The notes under the pieces are model-generated. The model was not told where the DNA came from. It saw nothing but the letters and a program-made list of their open reading frames with translations, and made no database searches. DNA of 64,000 bases, taken from Streptomyces sp. NBC_00287. GTDB taxonomy: Bacteria; Actinomycetota; Actinomycetes; Streptomycetales; Streptomycetaceae. Below, in pieces: positions 16,851 through 24,411 of the stretch. The stretch covers positions 9,300,001 to 9,364,000 of the forward strand of contig NZ_CP108053.1 in assembly GCF_036173105.1 (NCBI RefSeq). The letters run 5' to 3'. Made by a program: the position numbers and the translations under genes. Positions within the stretch are counted from its first letter, which is position 1. Each line of letters opens with the position of its first letter.

Positions 16851-18591
16851 CAATGCCACGTAGTTAAGGGCGAGTTGGCGGTGTCAAGCCATCAGGGAAT
16901 GTGATCTTGTAGGTGCTCGGTGCCGTACGAATGAGCCGTCCGTTTCGGGCCCAGTAGCAGAGTTGCGCGTTGAAGCCGCTGAGGATGCGTCCCGTAACGG
17001 TGAGGCCGAGGCGTTGTGCGATCTCACGGGCGTGCATGGACTCGTTGGAGTTCATCGCCAAGATCTGGCAGACCCTGTCCCAGCGGCCGGAGTCAGCCCT
17101 GTGTCGGGCATGCGTGCCGGTGAGGCCCGGTGGACGAACGCTGATCTCGATGGTCGTGATCGACGTGCTGCCGCGAGATCGACCATCGCGATTCCAGTTG
17201 TTGTAGCGGGAGGTTCCGCATTTCACGATGCGGGTGGACAGCCGCATCCGACGGCCGGGAAGCAGCGTCTGGAGGACGCGGGCACCGATGCGTCCCACCA
17301 GGTCGCAACCGATGATCGGCTCAGCGGCGGGAGTGGATCCGGCTGAGCTGATGACCGTGTCGCGGGCGGCTTCCAAAGCGACGGTGAAAGCGGCTCGGTC
17401 GGGATCGCAGCCGGATGCCGTCTCCACCGCGGTAACCATGACAGAGCGCAGGGCTTGATAGAGAGTGAGCAGTGCCCACATCTCCTGCGTCAGCCCCACC
17501 GGGTCCTTCGAACGCAGGACTCGCCCCTGGAGCAGAGTGTGACGGAGCGCCAGGTATGCGATCTCGATCTCCCAACGCTCGTGGTAGAGATGCACCAGGT
17601 GGTCGGCGGGGTCGCTGGAGTGGTCGGTGAGTGTGGTCAGCAGGCGGTAGGTCCCGCCGAACACGCCGCCGTCGGCGGTACGGGAGCGGACCTCGGCCTC
17701 GATCACTCGCAACGAGAGGTCACCGATCCGGGTCAGGTAGGAGCCGTCGGGCAGCAGTGCCAGCACCGGCGGGCGTCGGACGCTGGTGGCGCGAATCAGG
17801 AACTGGGCCCCTTGAGCCGCGATGTCTACCAGCAGTCTGTTGCTGTCGAAGGCGCGGTCCGCCAGAACAAGCATGTCCGAGGTCAGGTGGCCGACCAGGT
17901 CGTGAGCGTAGTCGGTTTCACCCTTGCTGGCGGGGCCGAAGACGGCGCCGATCAGGCCGCGGGTGCCGGTTTCGCACAGAGTCATGAGCATCAGCCGGGG
18001 GTAGCCCGTTGGACCGTGACGGCGCTGGGTTCGGCCGAGCCAGGACCAGTTGCGTTCGTGGTCGGGGACGTTCAGGCTCCCGCAGCCGTCGAAGGCGACC
18101 GTGCGCCAGCAGCGGTAACGCACTCCGGGCGTGGACGGCTGGGCCAGCGGGCCGGCCAGCACGTCGAACAGCTGCTTGAGCGGGGCCACGCCGACCCGCC
18201 GACGGAGATCGCGAAGTGCCTTCTCCGATGGTCGCGGCACCATGACGGTCAGTCCGGCCACGAGTTTGCCCCACACCAGGCCGGTTCCCAGGTGCCCGAA
18301 CAACCCGAGCGCGAGTACGAAGTACACCCCGACGCGTGAGGGGAGACTTCGCAGTCGTCGCTCGCGAGCCCCGGTCTCGTCCAGCACTGCATCCACCAGC
18401 TCGAGTGGGATGACCTGCGTCAACTCACCGATATGACCAGGCGCGAACACGTCGGTTCCGCCCGTGACAGACTGAGCCACAGGGCCTCTGCTTCCTCAGG
18501 TAGATCTTGGTCGATCCCCTGAATAGCAGAGGTCTCCTCTTTCTCACCTCACCCTTGACACTGCCAACTCGCCCTTAACTACGTGGCATTG
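16851..18591 (-). mobile_element. IS4-family insertion sequence, complete, 1741 bp
   Basis: Inverted repeats of 37 bp with one mismatch (16851-16887 and 18555-18591) begin CAATGCCACGTAGTTAAGGG. The 10-bp direct repeat GATGCTCGAC immediately outside both ends (16841-16850 and 18592-18601) is the target duplication, in the range typical for IS4. The near identity of the ends and the intact transposase suggest a recent insertion. Confidence 0.92.
16864..18480 (-). CDS. IS4-family transposase, 538 aa
   Basis: The N-terminal domain (VIPLELVDAVLDETGARERR, then LPSRVGVYFVLALGLFGHLG) is the IS4 N-terminal module. The DDE core includes VAFDGCGSLNVPDHERN, then LVLADRAFDSNRLLVDIAA and a YHERWEIEIAYLALRHTLLQ block that carries the catalytic glutamate in the Y-(2)-R-(3)-E-(6)-K context (here with a final histidine region). 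The C-terminal 80 residues look like an extra helix-turn-helix (MHAREIAQRLGLTVTGRILS). The stop codon lies inside the terminal inverted repeat. Full length, with no frameshift, so it is probably active. Confidence 0.9.
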   Translation of the reverse strand: MAQSVTGGTDVFAPGHIGELTQVIPLELVDAVLDETGARERRLRSLPSRVGVYFVLALGLFGHLGTGLVWGKLVAGLTVMVPRPSEKALRDLRRRVGVAPLKQLFDVLAGPLAQPSTPGVRYRCWRTVAFDGCGSLNVPDHERNWSWLGRTQRRHGPTGYPRLMLMTLCETGTRGLIGAVFGPASKGETDYAHDLVGHLTSDMLVLADRAFDSNRLLVDIAAQGAQFLIRATSVRRPPVLALLPDGSYLTRIGDLSLRVIEAEVRSRTADGGVFGGTYRLLTTLTDHSSDPADHLVHLYHERWEIEIAYLALRHTLLQGRVLRSKDPVGLTQEMWALLTLYQALRSVMVTAVETASGCDPDRAAFTVALEAARDTVISSAGSTPAAEPIIGCDLVGRIGARVLQTLLPGRRMRLSTRIVKCGTSRYNNWNRDGRSRGSTSITTIEISVRPPGLTGTHARHRADSGRWDRVCQILAMNSNESMHAREIAQRLGLTVTGRILSGFNAQLCYWARNGRLIRTAPSTYKITFPDGLTPPTRP

Positions 18592-18601
18592 GATGCTCGA
18601 C
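18592..18601 (+). repeat. IS4 target-site duplication, right copy
   Basis: GATGCTCGAC directly follows the right inverted repeat of the IS4 element and restarts the interrupted IS5 transposase frame. Confidence 0.92.
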
Positions 18602-19309
18602 GCGGTGCGCTATGTCGTGGACAACGGTGTGAAGTGGGCCAACCTGCCCGCGGACTTCCCGCCGTATCGGCGTGTGCATGCCTTCGCCCGCCGCTGGCAG
18701 GTCACGGGGCTGCTCGCTGAACTCCACGACCGGCTGCGCGACCGCGTCCGGGAGAAGGAGGACCGCACGGCGGACCCGACGGCCGCGATCGTGGACTCCC
18801 AGTCGGTGCGGGCGGCGGTGAACATCCCGCGCTCGACGTCCGGCTGGGACGGCGGGAAGAAGGTGGGCGGCCGCAAGCGACACCTGGTGGTGGACTGCCT
18901 CGGCCTGGTCCTGGCCGTCGCGGTGAGTGCGGCGAGCGTGCAGGACCGCGACGCCGCCGTCCCGCTGCTTCAGCGGCTGCGACGAGAGTACTTCTCCATC
19001 CGCCTGGTGTGGGCGGACGGCGGCTATGCCGGCCGGCTCGTTGACTGGGCCCGCGAGAAGCCCCGGCTCACCCTTCAGATCGTCAAACGCACCGATGACA
19101 CAGTGGGGTTCGTGGTGCTGCCGCGCAGGTGGGTGGTGGAAAGGACGCTGAGCTGGCTGATGCGCTCGCGTCGCCTGGTGCGCGACTACGAAACACTGCC
19201 GGCCATGCACGAAGCCATGGTGCTGTGGTCGATGACCATGCTCATGAGCGGTCGCCTGGCCGGACGCCGCCCCGGCGCTTTCAGACGGCCGGCACCGCGA
19301 GAGCGGTGA
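18602..19309 (+). pseudogene. IS5-family transposase, 3' part (interrupted)
   Basis: Continues the broken transposase: AVRYVVDNGVKWANLPADFP, then AAIVDSQSVRAAVNIPRSTS, then GRKRHLVVDCLGLVLAVAV, then VWADGGYAGRLVDWAREK and LPRRWVVERTLSWLMRSRRL, which contains the canonical RWVVER catalytic glutamate motif. An internal ATG at 18593 could start a shortened product that lacks the N-terminal domain. Its 3' end overlaps the convergent accessory gene by 29 bases. Confidence 0.8.
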
Positions 19310-19751
19310 ACACTCCCGGCCGCACCTGGAGTGCCCATCCCCGCTCCACCAGGCGTTTCGCCTTCGATCGCAGTCCCTCGACCTTCGCCGGGACGGCCTC
19401 GAGCCCGAGAGTGACGGCCAGTTGCTGACAGCGCATGCCCTCCCGGCCCGCTTCAGACTCCAGCACCGACAGGATCCGCTGGTAGTCCGGCGCGAGGGCT
19501 GTCGCCGCCATGCCCGTCTCCCGCCGGGGCACCGTCGAACCCGCCACCGCGCTTCCCATCGGCTCCGGGACGACCGAGGGCGGCCCGGCCAGTACCTCGG
19601 TCACTGTCACCCGGGCGTCCACCAGCCGCTGAAGCACAGCTTCCGCCTCACCGAGCGCGGCCTGCACCCGCTCGGCCTCCTCCCGCAACCGCGCGATCTC
19701 TTCCCGGACCCTCTTCTCCCTGGCCTCCAGCAGACCGAGCACCGACGCCAC
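19281..19751 (-). CDS. IS-associated accessory protein, coiled coil plus winged helix
   Basis: 156 residues. The N-terminal third is a strong coiled coil (LLEAREKRVREEIARLREEA, then ERVQAALGEAEAVLQRLVDA). The C-terminal third (YQRILSVLESEAGREGMRCQ, then VPAKVEGLRSKAKRLVERGW) resembles a winged helix. It overlaps the 3' end of the IS5-type transposase tail-to-tail. Similar genes accompany IS4811-like elements in Streptomyces; a regulatory role is plausible but not demonstrated. It looks intact, unlike the transposase beside it. Confidence 0.7.
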   Translation of the reverse strand: MASVLGLLEAREKRVREEIARLREEAERVQAALGEAEAVLQRLVDARVTVTEVLAGPPSVVPEPMGSAVAGSTVPRRETGMAATALAPDYQRILSVLESEAGREGMRCQQLAVTLGLEAVPAKVEGLRSKAKRLVERGWALQVRPGVFTALAVPAV

Positions 19752-19952
19752 CAGCGACCTCCACGAACCAGACCAGCGGACGAACCACGCCCATCACTCC
19801 CGCCACGAACGGGAGTTCATGCCCACCCACCCGAACTAAACGATCACGTTCGGAAAGCGGATGGCGTCTAGCGCAGTGTCGTAGTACTCCTCAACCGCGA
19901 GCGTCCGTATGGGGAGGGCGCTGGGCAGGGCGACGCTCAGGACAGACTCAGC

Positions 19953-20310
19953 TCAGCGCTTGGGGAGCAGGGAGCTGAGTCGGGTGAACAGCTGGTCGGC
20001 TCGGGTGATCGTTGCCGCGTCGATGAGCGGGCCAAGCGTCGCCTGCTCACGGAGGAGAACAGCCGCCGGCTTGTAGCGCCCAGGACGCCGGCTGGAACGG
20101 CAGCCCCGACTCGTTCAACCACAGCCACAACGGCTCCGGCCCGCTCCGACTCCAGCAGCACCTCCCCGTCTGCGCCAGACCGGCAGCACCGACGAGGGTG
20201 GACGCGGTCTGTTCCCGGTGGCCCAGCTGTTCGAGCGGTGGGGCACCCGACGGTCGCAACCGCAAGACCGTCCGGACCGAGCAGCCCCTGTCCCCGGAGG
20301 GGGGGCGCTG
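19953..20310 (-). pseudogene. Degraded gene fragment, possibly integrase-related
   Basis: Two minus-strand patches in different frames look protein-like: EPLWLWLNESGLPFQPASW near 20060-20150, and LLREQATLGPLIDAATITRA followed by DQLFTRLSSLLPKR ending at 19953. The first resembles a segment of some actinobacterial site-specific integrases, but the match is short. No catalytic residues are visible and no intact frame exists. Confidence 0.3.
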
Positions 20311-20334
20311 GGCCTGTGACCGGCGCGCGCGGGC

Positions 20335-20946
20335 TCACGAGGTGGGCGGCACCGCCGGCGCTCCGAGCGCGGCGGACACATGGCGCCAGATGGCGCCGAC
20401 CGCGGAGTCGAGGGTGACCGTCGGATCGCGCAGCATGAGGCGGATGCCGTAGCCGTCGCTCAGCGACAGCACCAGCGTGCTGAGGTCGTCCACGTCGGTC
20501 GGTGTGAACTCGCCGGAGGCGATGCCGCGTCGTACCGCGTCGGACACCCAGCCGTGCAGCTGGGCGTACAGGTCCACGGCGAAGACCCGGGTGGTCTCGT
20601 CGCGCAGGGCCCGCACCCACAGCTCCTGCCACAGCCGCCAGTCCTGGTGGAGCTGGGGGTCGGCCGGCAGCAGGCTGCGCACGATACGGGCCAGGACGAC
20701 CGCCGCCGGGGCCGTCTCCGCGTCACGCTCGACGTCGACGGCCGTGTTGGCGAAGGAGTGGGTCATCGCCTCGGTGAACAGCTTCTCGCGCGTGTCGAAG
20801 TGGTAGTGCAGCAGCGCCGTCGACACCCCGGCCCGCTCCGCGACCATCCGCATCCGGATCTTCTCGAACCCGATGTCGGCGATGACCTCGCACGCCGCGG
20901 TCAGGATGCGCTCGCGTGTGTCTGCCGTGCGCACCTTGGTCGGCAC
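20335..20946 (-). CDS. TetR-family transcriptional regulator of the catabolic divergon
   Basis: 203 residues from the GTG at 20946, seven bases after a strong GGGGAG. A GTG at 21006 that overlaps the upstream stop codon would add 20 residues but lacks a binding site. The N-terminal TetR helix-turn-helix (ADTRERILTAACEVIADIGF, then MRMVAERAGVSTALLHYHFD) spans about residues 8-55. The C-terminal helical domain is of the TetR_C_6/BetI-like type. It is the last gene of the leftward acyl-CoA operon, so it probably regulates that operon and the divergent Rieske/ABC operon through the palindromes at 28715-28787. The ligand may be a CoA thioester or the amine substrate. Confidence 0.88.
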   Translation of the reverse strand: MPTKVRTADTRERILTAACEVIADIGFEKIRMRMVAERAGVSTALLHYHFDTREKLFTEAMTHSFANTAVDVERDAETAPAAVVLARIVRSLLPADPQLHQDWRLWQELWVRALRDETTRVFAVDLYAQLHGWVSDAVRRGIASGEFTPTDVDDLSTLVLSLSDGYGIRLMLRDPTVTLDSAVGAIWRHVSAALGAPAVPPTS

Positions 20947-21002
20947 GTTGCGGCTCCCCTCGTCCGGTGCCCGTTGGTCGTGACCATCTTCCCTCACGGA
21001 GG

Positions 21003-21896
21003 TCACGCCCGTGCCGGTGCCTGTCGTGAAGCCTCCTCGTCGTAGGCGTGAAAGCCGCGGCCCGACTTGCGGCCGAGCAGTCCGGCCTCCACCATCCGGG
21101 ACAGCAGCGGCGGCGGCGAGTACTGCGGTTCGCGGAACTCGGCGTACAGCGACTCGGCGATGGCCCGTGTGGTGTCCAGGCCGATCAGGTCGGTCAGGGC
21201 GAGCGGGCCGAGCGGGTGCGCGCAGCCGAGGACCATGCCGCGGTCGACGTCCTCGACGCTCGCGCTGCCCGACTCCACCATGCGGATCGCGGCCAGGAGG
21301 TAGGGCACGAGCAGCGCGTTGACGACGAAGCCGGCCTTGTCCCGGGTCCGTACGACCTCCTTGCCGAGGGTGCCGGTCACGAACTGTTCGGCCCGTGTCG
21401 CGGTGTCGGGTGAGGTGAGCAGCGACGGCACGAGCTCGACGAGCCGCAGCACCGGCACGGGGTTGAAGAAGTGCACGCCGACCACGCGGTCGGGGCGGCT
21501 CGTCGCGGCGGCCAGCCGGATCACCGGGATGGACGAGGTGTTGGTCGCGAGGATGGTGCTCTCGCCGGCGACCACCGTGTCGAGGCGGGCGAAGACGTCG
21601 ACCTTGAGGTTTTCGTCCTCGGCCACCGCCTCGATCACCAGGTCGTGGTCGTGCAGGGCGTCCAACTCGTCGACGACGGTGATCAGGGCCGCGGCGGCCT
21701 CCCGTCGTGAGGCGCTGAGCCTGCCGTGTGCGGCGGCACGGTCGAGCGAGCGGCCGATGCGCAGGCGGCCGGCCCGGGCCGCCTCGGCGTCGCGCTCCAC
21801 GACCGTGACCGGTACGTCGGCCCGTGCGCAGACCTCGGCGATTCCGGCGCCCATCAGCCCGCAGCCGACGACCCCCACGCGCTTGATGTCCGTCAT
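21003..21896 (-). CDS. 3-hydroxyacyl-CoA (3-hydroxybutyryl-CoA) dehydrogenase
   Basis: 297 residues. The N-terminal NAD-binding motif VGVVGCGLMGAGIAEVCARA is followed by DLVIEAVAED, ATNTSSIPV and the catalytic-histidine motif VHFFNPVPVL. The C-terminal domain (KAGFVVNALLVPYLLAAIRM, then GCAHPLGPLALTDLIGLDTT) matches monofunctional HbdH/PaaH enzymes of about 285 residues. It oxidises 3-hydroxyacyl-CoA to 3-ketoacyl-CoA with NAD. AAGGAGA precedes the ATG. It follows two acyl-CoA dehydrogenases, but no enoyl-CoA hydratase or thiolase is present in the operon, so those steps would have to come from elsewhere. Confidence 0.92.
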   Translation of the reverse strand: MTDIKRVGVVGCGLMGAGIAEVCARADVPVTVVERDAEAARAGRLRIGRSLDRAAAHGRLSASRREAAAALITVVDELDALHDHDLVIEAVAEDENLKVDVFARLDTVVAGESTILATNTSSIPVIRLAAATSRPDRVVGVHFFNPVPVLRLVELVPSLLTSPDTATRAEQFVTGTLGKEVVRTRDKAGFVVNALLVPYLLAAIRMVESGSASVEDVDRGMVLGCAHPLGPLALTDLIGLDTTRAIAESLYAEFREPQYSPPPLLSRMVEAGLLGRKSGRGFHAYDEEASRQAPARA

Positions 21897-21932
21897 CCGT
21901 CTGTCTCCTTTTCAGGTCTGCGTCGGTGCGCG

Positions 21933-23105
21933 TCAGGCGGTGGGCAGGTTGAGGACCCCCGAGCCGCGCTTGACGAGCTCGTTGGCGATGATCAGCCGCT
22001 GGATCTCGGAGGTGCCCTCCCAGATCCGGTCCACGCGCAGTTCGCGATAGAGCCGCTCGACGGCGTAGGCGCGGTCGTAGCCGCGGCCGCCGTGGATCTG
22101 CAGGCAGCGGTCGATCACCCGGCCGGACGCCTCGCTTGCGGCGAGCTTGGCGATGGCCGCCTTGGCGTGCAGGGTCTTGCGGTCCTCGGCCGGGGAGTTG
22201 CCGACCTCCCAGGCGACCTGATGGGTGTAGGCACGGTTGACCGCGATGTCTACGGCGCAGTCGGCGAGCATGCCCTGGATCAGCTGGTACGAGGCTATGG
22301 GCGCCCCGAACTGCTCGCGCTCCACGGCCCAGTCACGGGACAGCTCCAGCGCCCGCTCGGCGGCGCCGGTGGTGCGGGCGGCGATCATCAGGCGCTCCTC
22401 GGTGAACCAGGAGCGGGTGATGTCGTAGCCCTTGCCGATGCCGCCGAGGACGGCGTCCTCGCCCACCTGGACGTCGGTGAGGGTGAACTCGGGGTGCTCG
22501 TACACGAAGGTGTGCATGAAGCGCGGGACCCGGGTCATCTCGATGCCGGGGGTGTCCTTGTCGACGAGGAACAGGGTCGGGGCGCGGTCCGGTCCTGCCG
22601 CCGCGAGCACGATCATGAAGTCGGCGTGGTCTCCGACGGTGACGAACCACTTCTCGCCGTTGAGCACCCAGCCCCGGTCGTTGCGGGTCGCGGTGGTGGC
22701 GAGGTTCTGCGGGTCGGAGCCGGCGCCGGGCTCGGTGACGGCGTAGCAGTCGCGCCGCTCGCCCTTGATCACCGGGACGAGGAAGCGCTCGCGCTGCTCG
22801 GGGGTGCAGAACCGCAGCGCGTTCGCGGGCCGCCACACCATGTCCCACAGGGCGCCCGTCAGCCGGCCCAGCTCCTCCTGCACGGTGACCTGCTCGGCGA
22901 TGGTGAGGCCGGCGCCGCCCCATTCGGCGGGCATGTTGACGGCCTGGAGCCCGGCGTCCAGCACGGCGTCGCGGATCGTGGCGTGCGCGTCGGCGGGCAG
23001 GCCGTTGTCCTCCTCGCACTGGGTCTCGTAGCCCGTGATGAAGTCGGTGAGGGCGCGTGCCTCGTTCTTGAGCTGAACCTGGCGCGGGGTGAGGCGGAAG
23101 TCCAT
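21933..23105 (-). CDS. Acyl-CoA dehydrogenase (copy 2)
   Basis: 390 residues. The FAD/substrate signature YAVTEPGAGSDPQNLATTAT, the middle-domain block LNGEKWFVTVGDHADFMIVL and the C-terminal QIHGGRGYDRAYAVERLYRE with IWEGTSEIQRLIIANEL are all present; the last holds the catalytic glutamate of typical acyl-CoA dehydrogenases. It catalyses alpha,beta-dehydrogenation of an acyl-CoA and passes electrons to ETF. It is closely similar in length and sequence to the upstream gene at 23141, including a shared IASYQLIQGMLADCAVDIAV block, so the pair arose by tandem duplication. Divergence is greatest in the first 60 residues and near the substrate cavity. Confidence 0.92.
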   Translation of the reverse strand: MDFRLTPRQVQLKNEARALTDFITGYETQCEEDNGLPADAHATIRDAVLDAGLQAVNMPAEWGGAGLTIAEQVTVQEELGRLTGALWDMVWRPANALRFCTPEQRERFLVPVIKGERRDCYAVTEPGAGSDPQNLATTATRNDRGWVLNGEKWFVTVGDHADFMIVLAAAGPDRAPTLFLVDKDTPGIEMTRVPRFMHTFVYEHPEFTLTDVQVGEDAVLGGIGKGYDITRSWFTEERLMIAARTTGAAERALELSRDWAVEREQFGAPIASYQLIQGMLADCAVDIAVNRAYTHQVAWEVGNSPAEDRKTLHAKAAIAKLAASEASGRVIDRCLQIHGGRGYDRAYAVERLYRELRVDRIWEGTSEIQRLIIANELVKRGSGVLNLPTA

Positions 23106-23140
23106 GGAAGTCCTCGCTGTGCGGTACGTAAGGGTGGGTG

Positions 23141-24313
23141 TCAGTGCGTGGGCAGGGCCAGGGCCCGGGTGCCGCGCTTGATGAGCTCGTTGGCGATGAT
23201 CAGCCGCTGGATCTCGGAGGTGCCCTCCCAGATCCGGTCCACGCGCAGCTCGCGGTACATGCGCTCGACGGGGTAGGTGCGGTCGTAGCCGCGGCCGCCG
23301 AAGATCTGCAGGCAGCGGTCGGCGACCCGGCCGGCGGCCTCGCTGGCGGCGAGTTTGGCGGTGGAGGCCTTGGCGTGCAGGGTCTTGCGGTCGGTGCCGG
23401 GCTGGTCGGCCTCCCAGGCGACCTGGTGGGTGTAGGCACGGTTGACGGCGATGTCGACGGCGCAGTCGGCGAGCATGCCCTGGATCAGCTGGTACGAGGC
23501 GATGGGCGCTCCGAACTGCTCGCGCTCCACGGCCCAGTTGCGGGCGAGCTGGAGGGCGCGTTCGGCGGCGCCGACGGTGCGGGCGGCGATCATCAGGCGT
23601 TCGTCGGTGAACCACTCCTTGGTCAGCTCGTAGCCGTTGCCGACGCCGCCGAGCACGTCCTCGTCGGCGACGAAGACGTCGGTGAAGGTGAACTCGGGGT
23701 GCCCGTTGACGGCGGAGTGCATGAAGTGCGGCAGCCGGGTCATCTGCACGCCGGGCGCGGCCTTGTCGACGAAGAACAGCGTGGGCAGCTTCTCGGGACC
23801 GGCGTCCGCCTGCACCAACAGGAAGTCGGCGATGTCGCCGCAGGTGACGAACCACTTCTCCCCGTTGAGCAGCCAGCCGCCGTCGGTGCGGGTGGCCGTG
23901 GAGGTGCCGGCGGACGGGTCGGAGCCCGCGCCCGGCTCGGTGACGGCGAACGCGTCGAACCGCTCGGCGCGGATCACCGGCAGCAGGTACATCTCGCGCT
24001 GCCGCTCGTCGCCGTGGGCGAGGACGTTGGCCGGCCGCCAGGGGATGTCCCACAGGCAGTTGGTGACCTTGCCGAACTCCTCCTCGACGATGACCTGGTC
24101 GAGCAGGCTCAGGCCCGCCCCGCCCCACTCGGCGGGCATGTTGATGGCGTAGACCCCGGCGTCCATCGCGGCGCGGGTCAGTTCGGTGACGAGCTCCTGC
24201 GGCAGGGGCCCGCCGGCCTGCTCGGACTGGTCCTCGTAACGCATCAGCAGGCGGGCGTACTCGGCGGCGCGACGCTTGAGGTCGGCCTGCTCGGGGGTGT
24301 AGCGCATGTCCAT
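23141..24313 (-). CDS. Acyl-CoA dehydrogenase (copy 1)
   Basis: 390 residues from ATG at 24313 (MDMRYTPEQADLKRRAAEYA). The signature FAVTEPGAGSDPSAGTSTAT, the block LNGEKWFVTCGDIADFLLVQ and the C-terminal QIFGGRGYDRTYPVERMYRE are intact, and the catalytic glutamate lies in IWEGTSEIQ. Likely reaction: FAD-dependent oxidation of an acyl-CoA to the enoyl-CoA. It lies 35 bases upstream of its paralogue and 98 bases downstream of the acyl-CoA synthetase. The 24314-24411 gap holds a short repeated motif (GGNCGGNCGAGNANGGCT). The two copies may form a heteromer or act on successive intermediates. Confidence 0.92.
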   Translation of the reverse strand: MDMRYTPEQADLKRRAAEYARLLMRYEDQSEQAGGPLPQELVTELTRAAMDAGVYAINMPAEWGGAGLSLLDQVIVEEEFGKVTNCLWDIPWRPANVLAHGDERQREMYLLPVIRAERFDAFAVTEPGAGSDPSAGTSTATRTDGGWLLNGEKWFVTCGDIADFLLVQADAGPEKLPTLFFVDKAAPGVQMTRLPHFMHSAVNGHPEFTFTDVFVADEDVLGGVGNGYELTKEWFTDERLMIAARTVGAAERALQLARNWAVEREQFGAPIASYQLIQGMLADCAVDIAVNRAYTHQVAWEADQPGTDRKTLHAKASTAKLAASEAAGRVADRCLQIFGGRGYDRTYPVERMYRELRVDRIWEGTSEIQRLIIANELIKRGTRALALPTH

Positions 24314-24411
24314 GAAAGACCTCTTCCGGGTCGGTCGGGCGAGTAGGGCTTGGCCGGACGAGTACGGCTCGGTCAGGCGAGGAAGGCTTGGCCGGGCGAG
24401 CACGGCTCCGG

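Larger units (their letters stand above)
16474..19870 (+). mobile_element. IS5-family (IS4811-like) element carrying a nested IS4
   Basis: Perfect 16-bp inverted repeats TAGACGCCATCCGCTT at 16474-16489 and its complement at 19855-19870, with TA at both outer edges. Inside are a plus-strand transposase split by a complete IS4 element (16851-18591) and a convergent minus-strand accessory gene. Removing the IS4 and one target copy leaves an element of roughly 1.65 kb with a continuous transposase frame. Confidence 0.8.

Noticed and set aside
21726..24346. Long plus-strand frames opposite the two acyl-CoA dehydrogenases
   Set aside because: Their mutual similarity only reflects the duplicated genes on the other strand. 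No start signals or family motifs.
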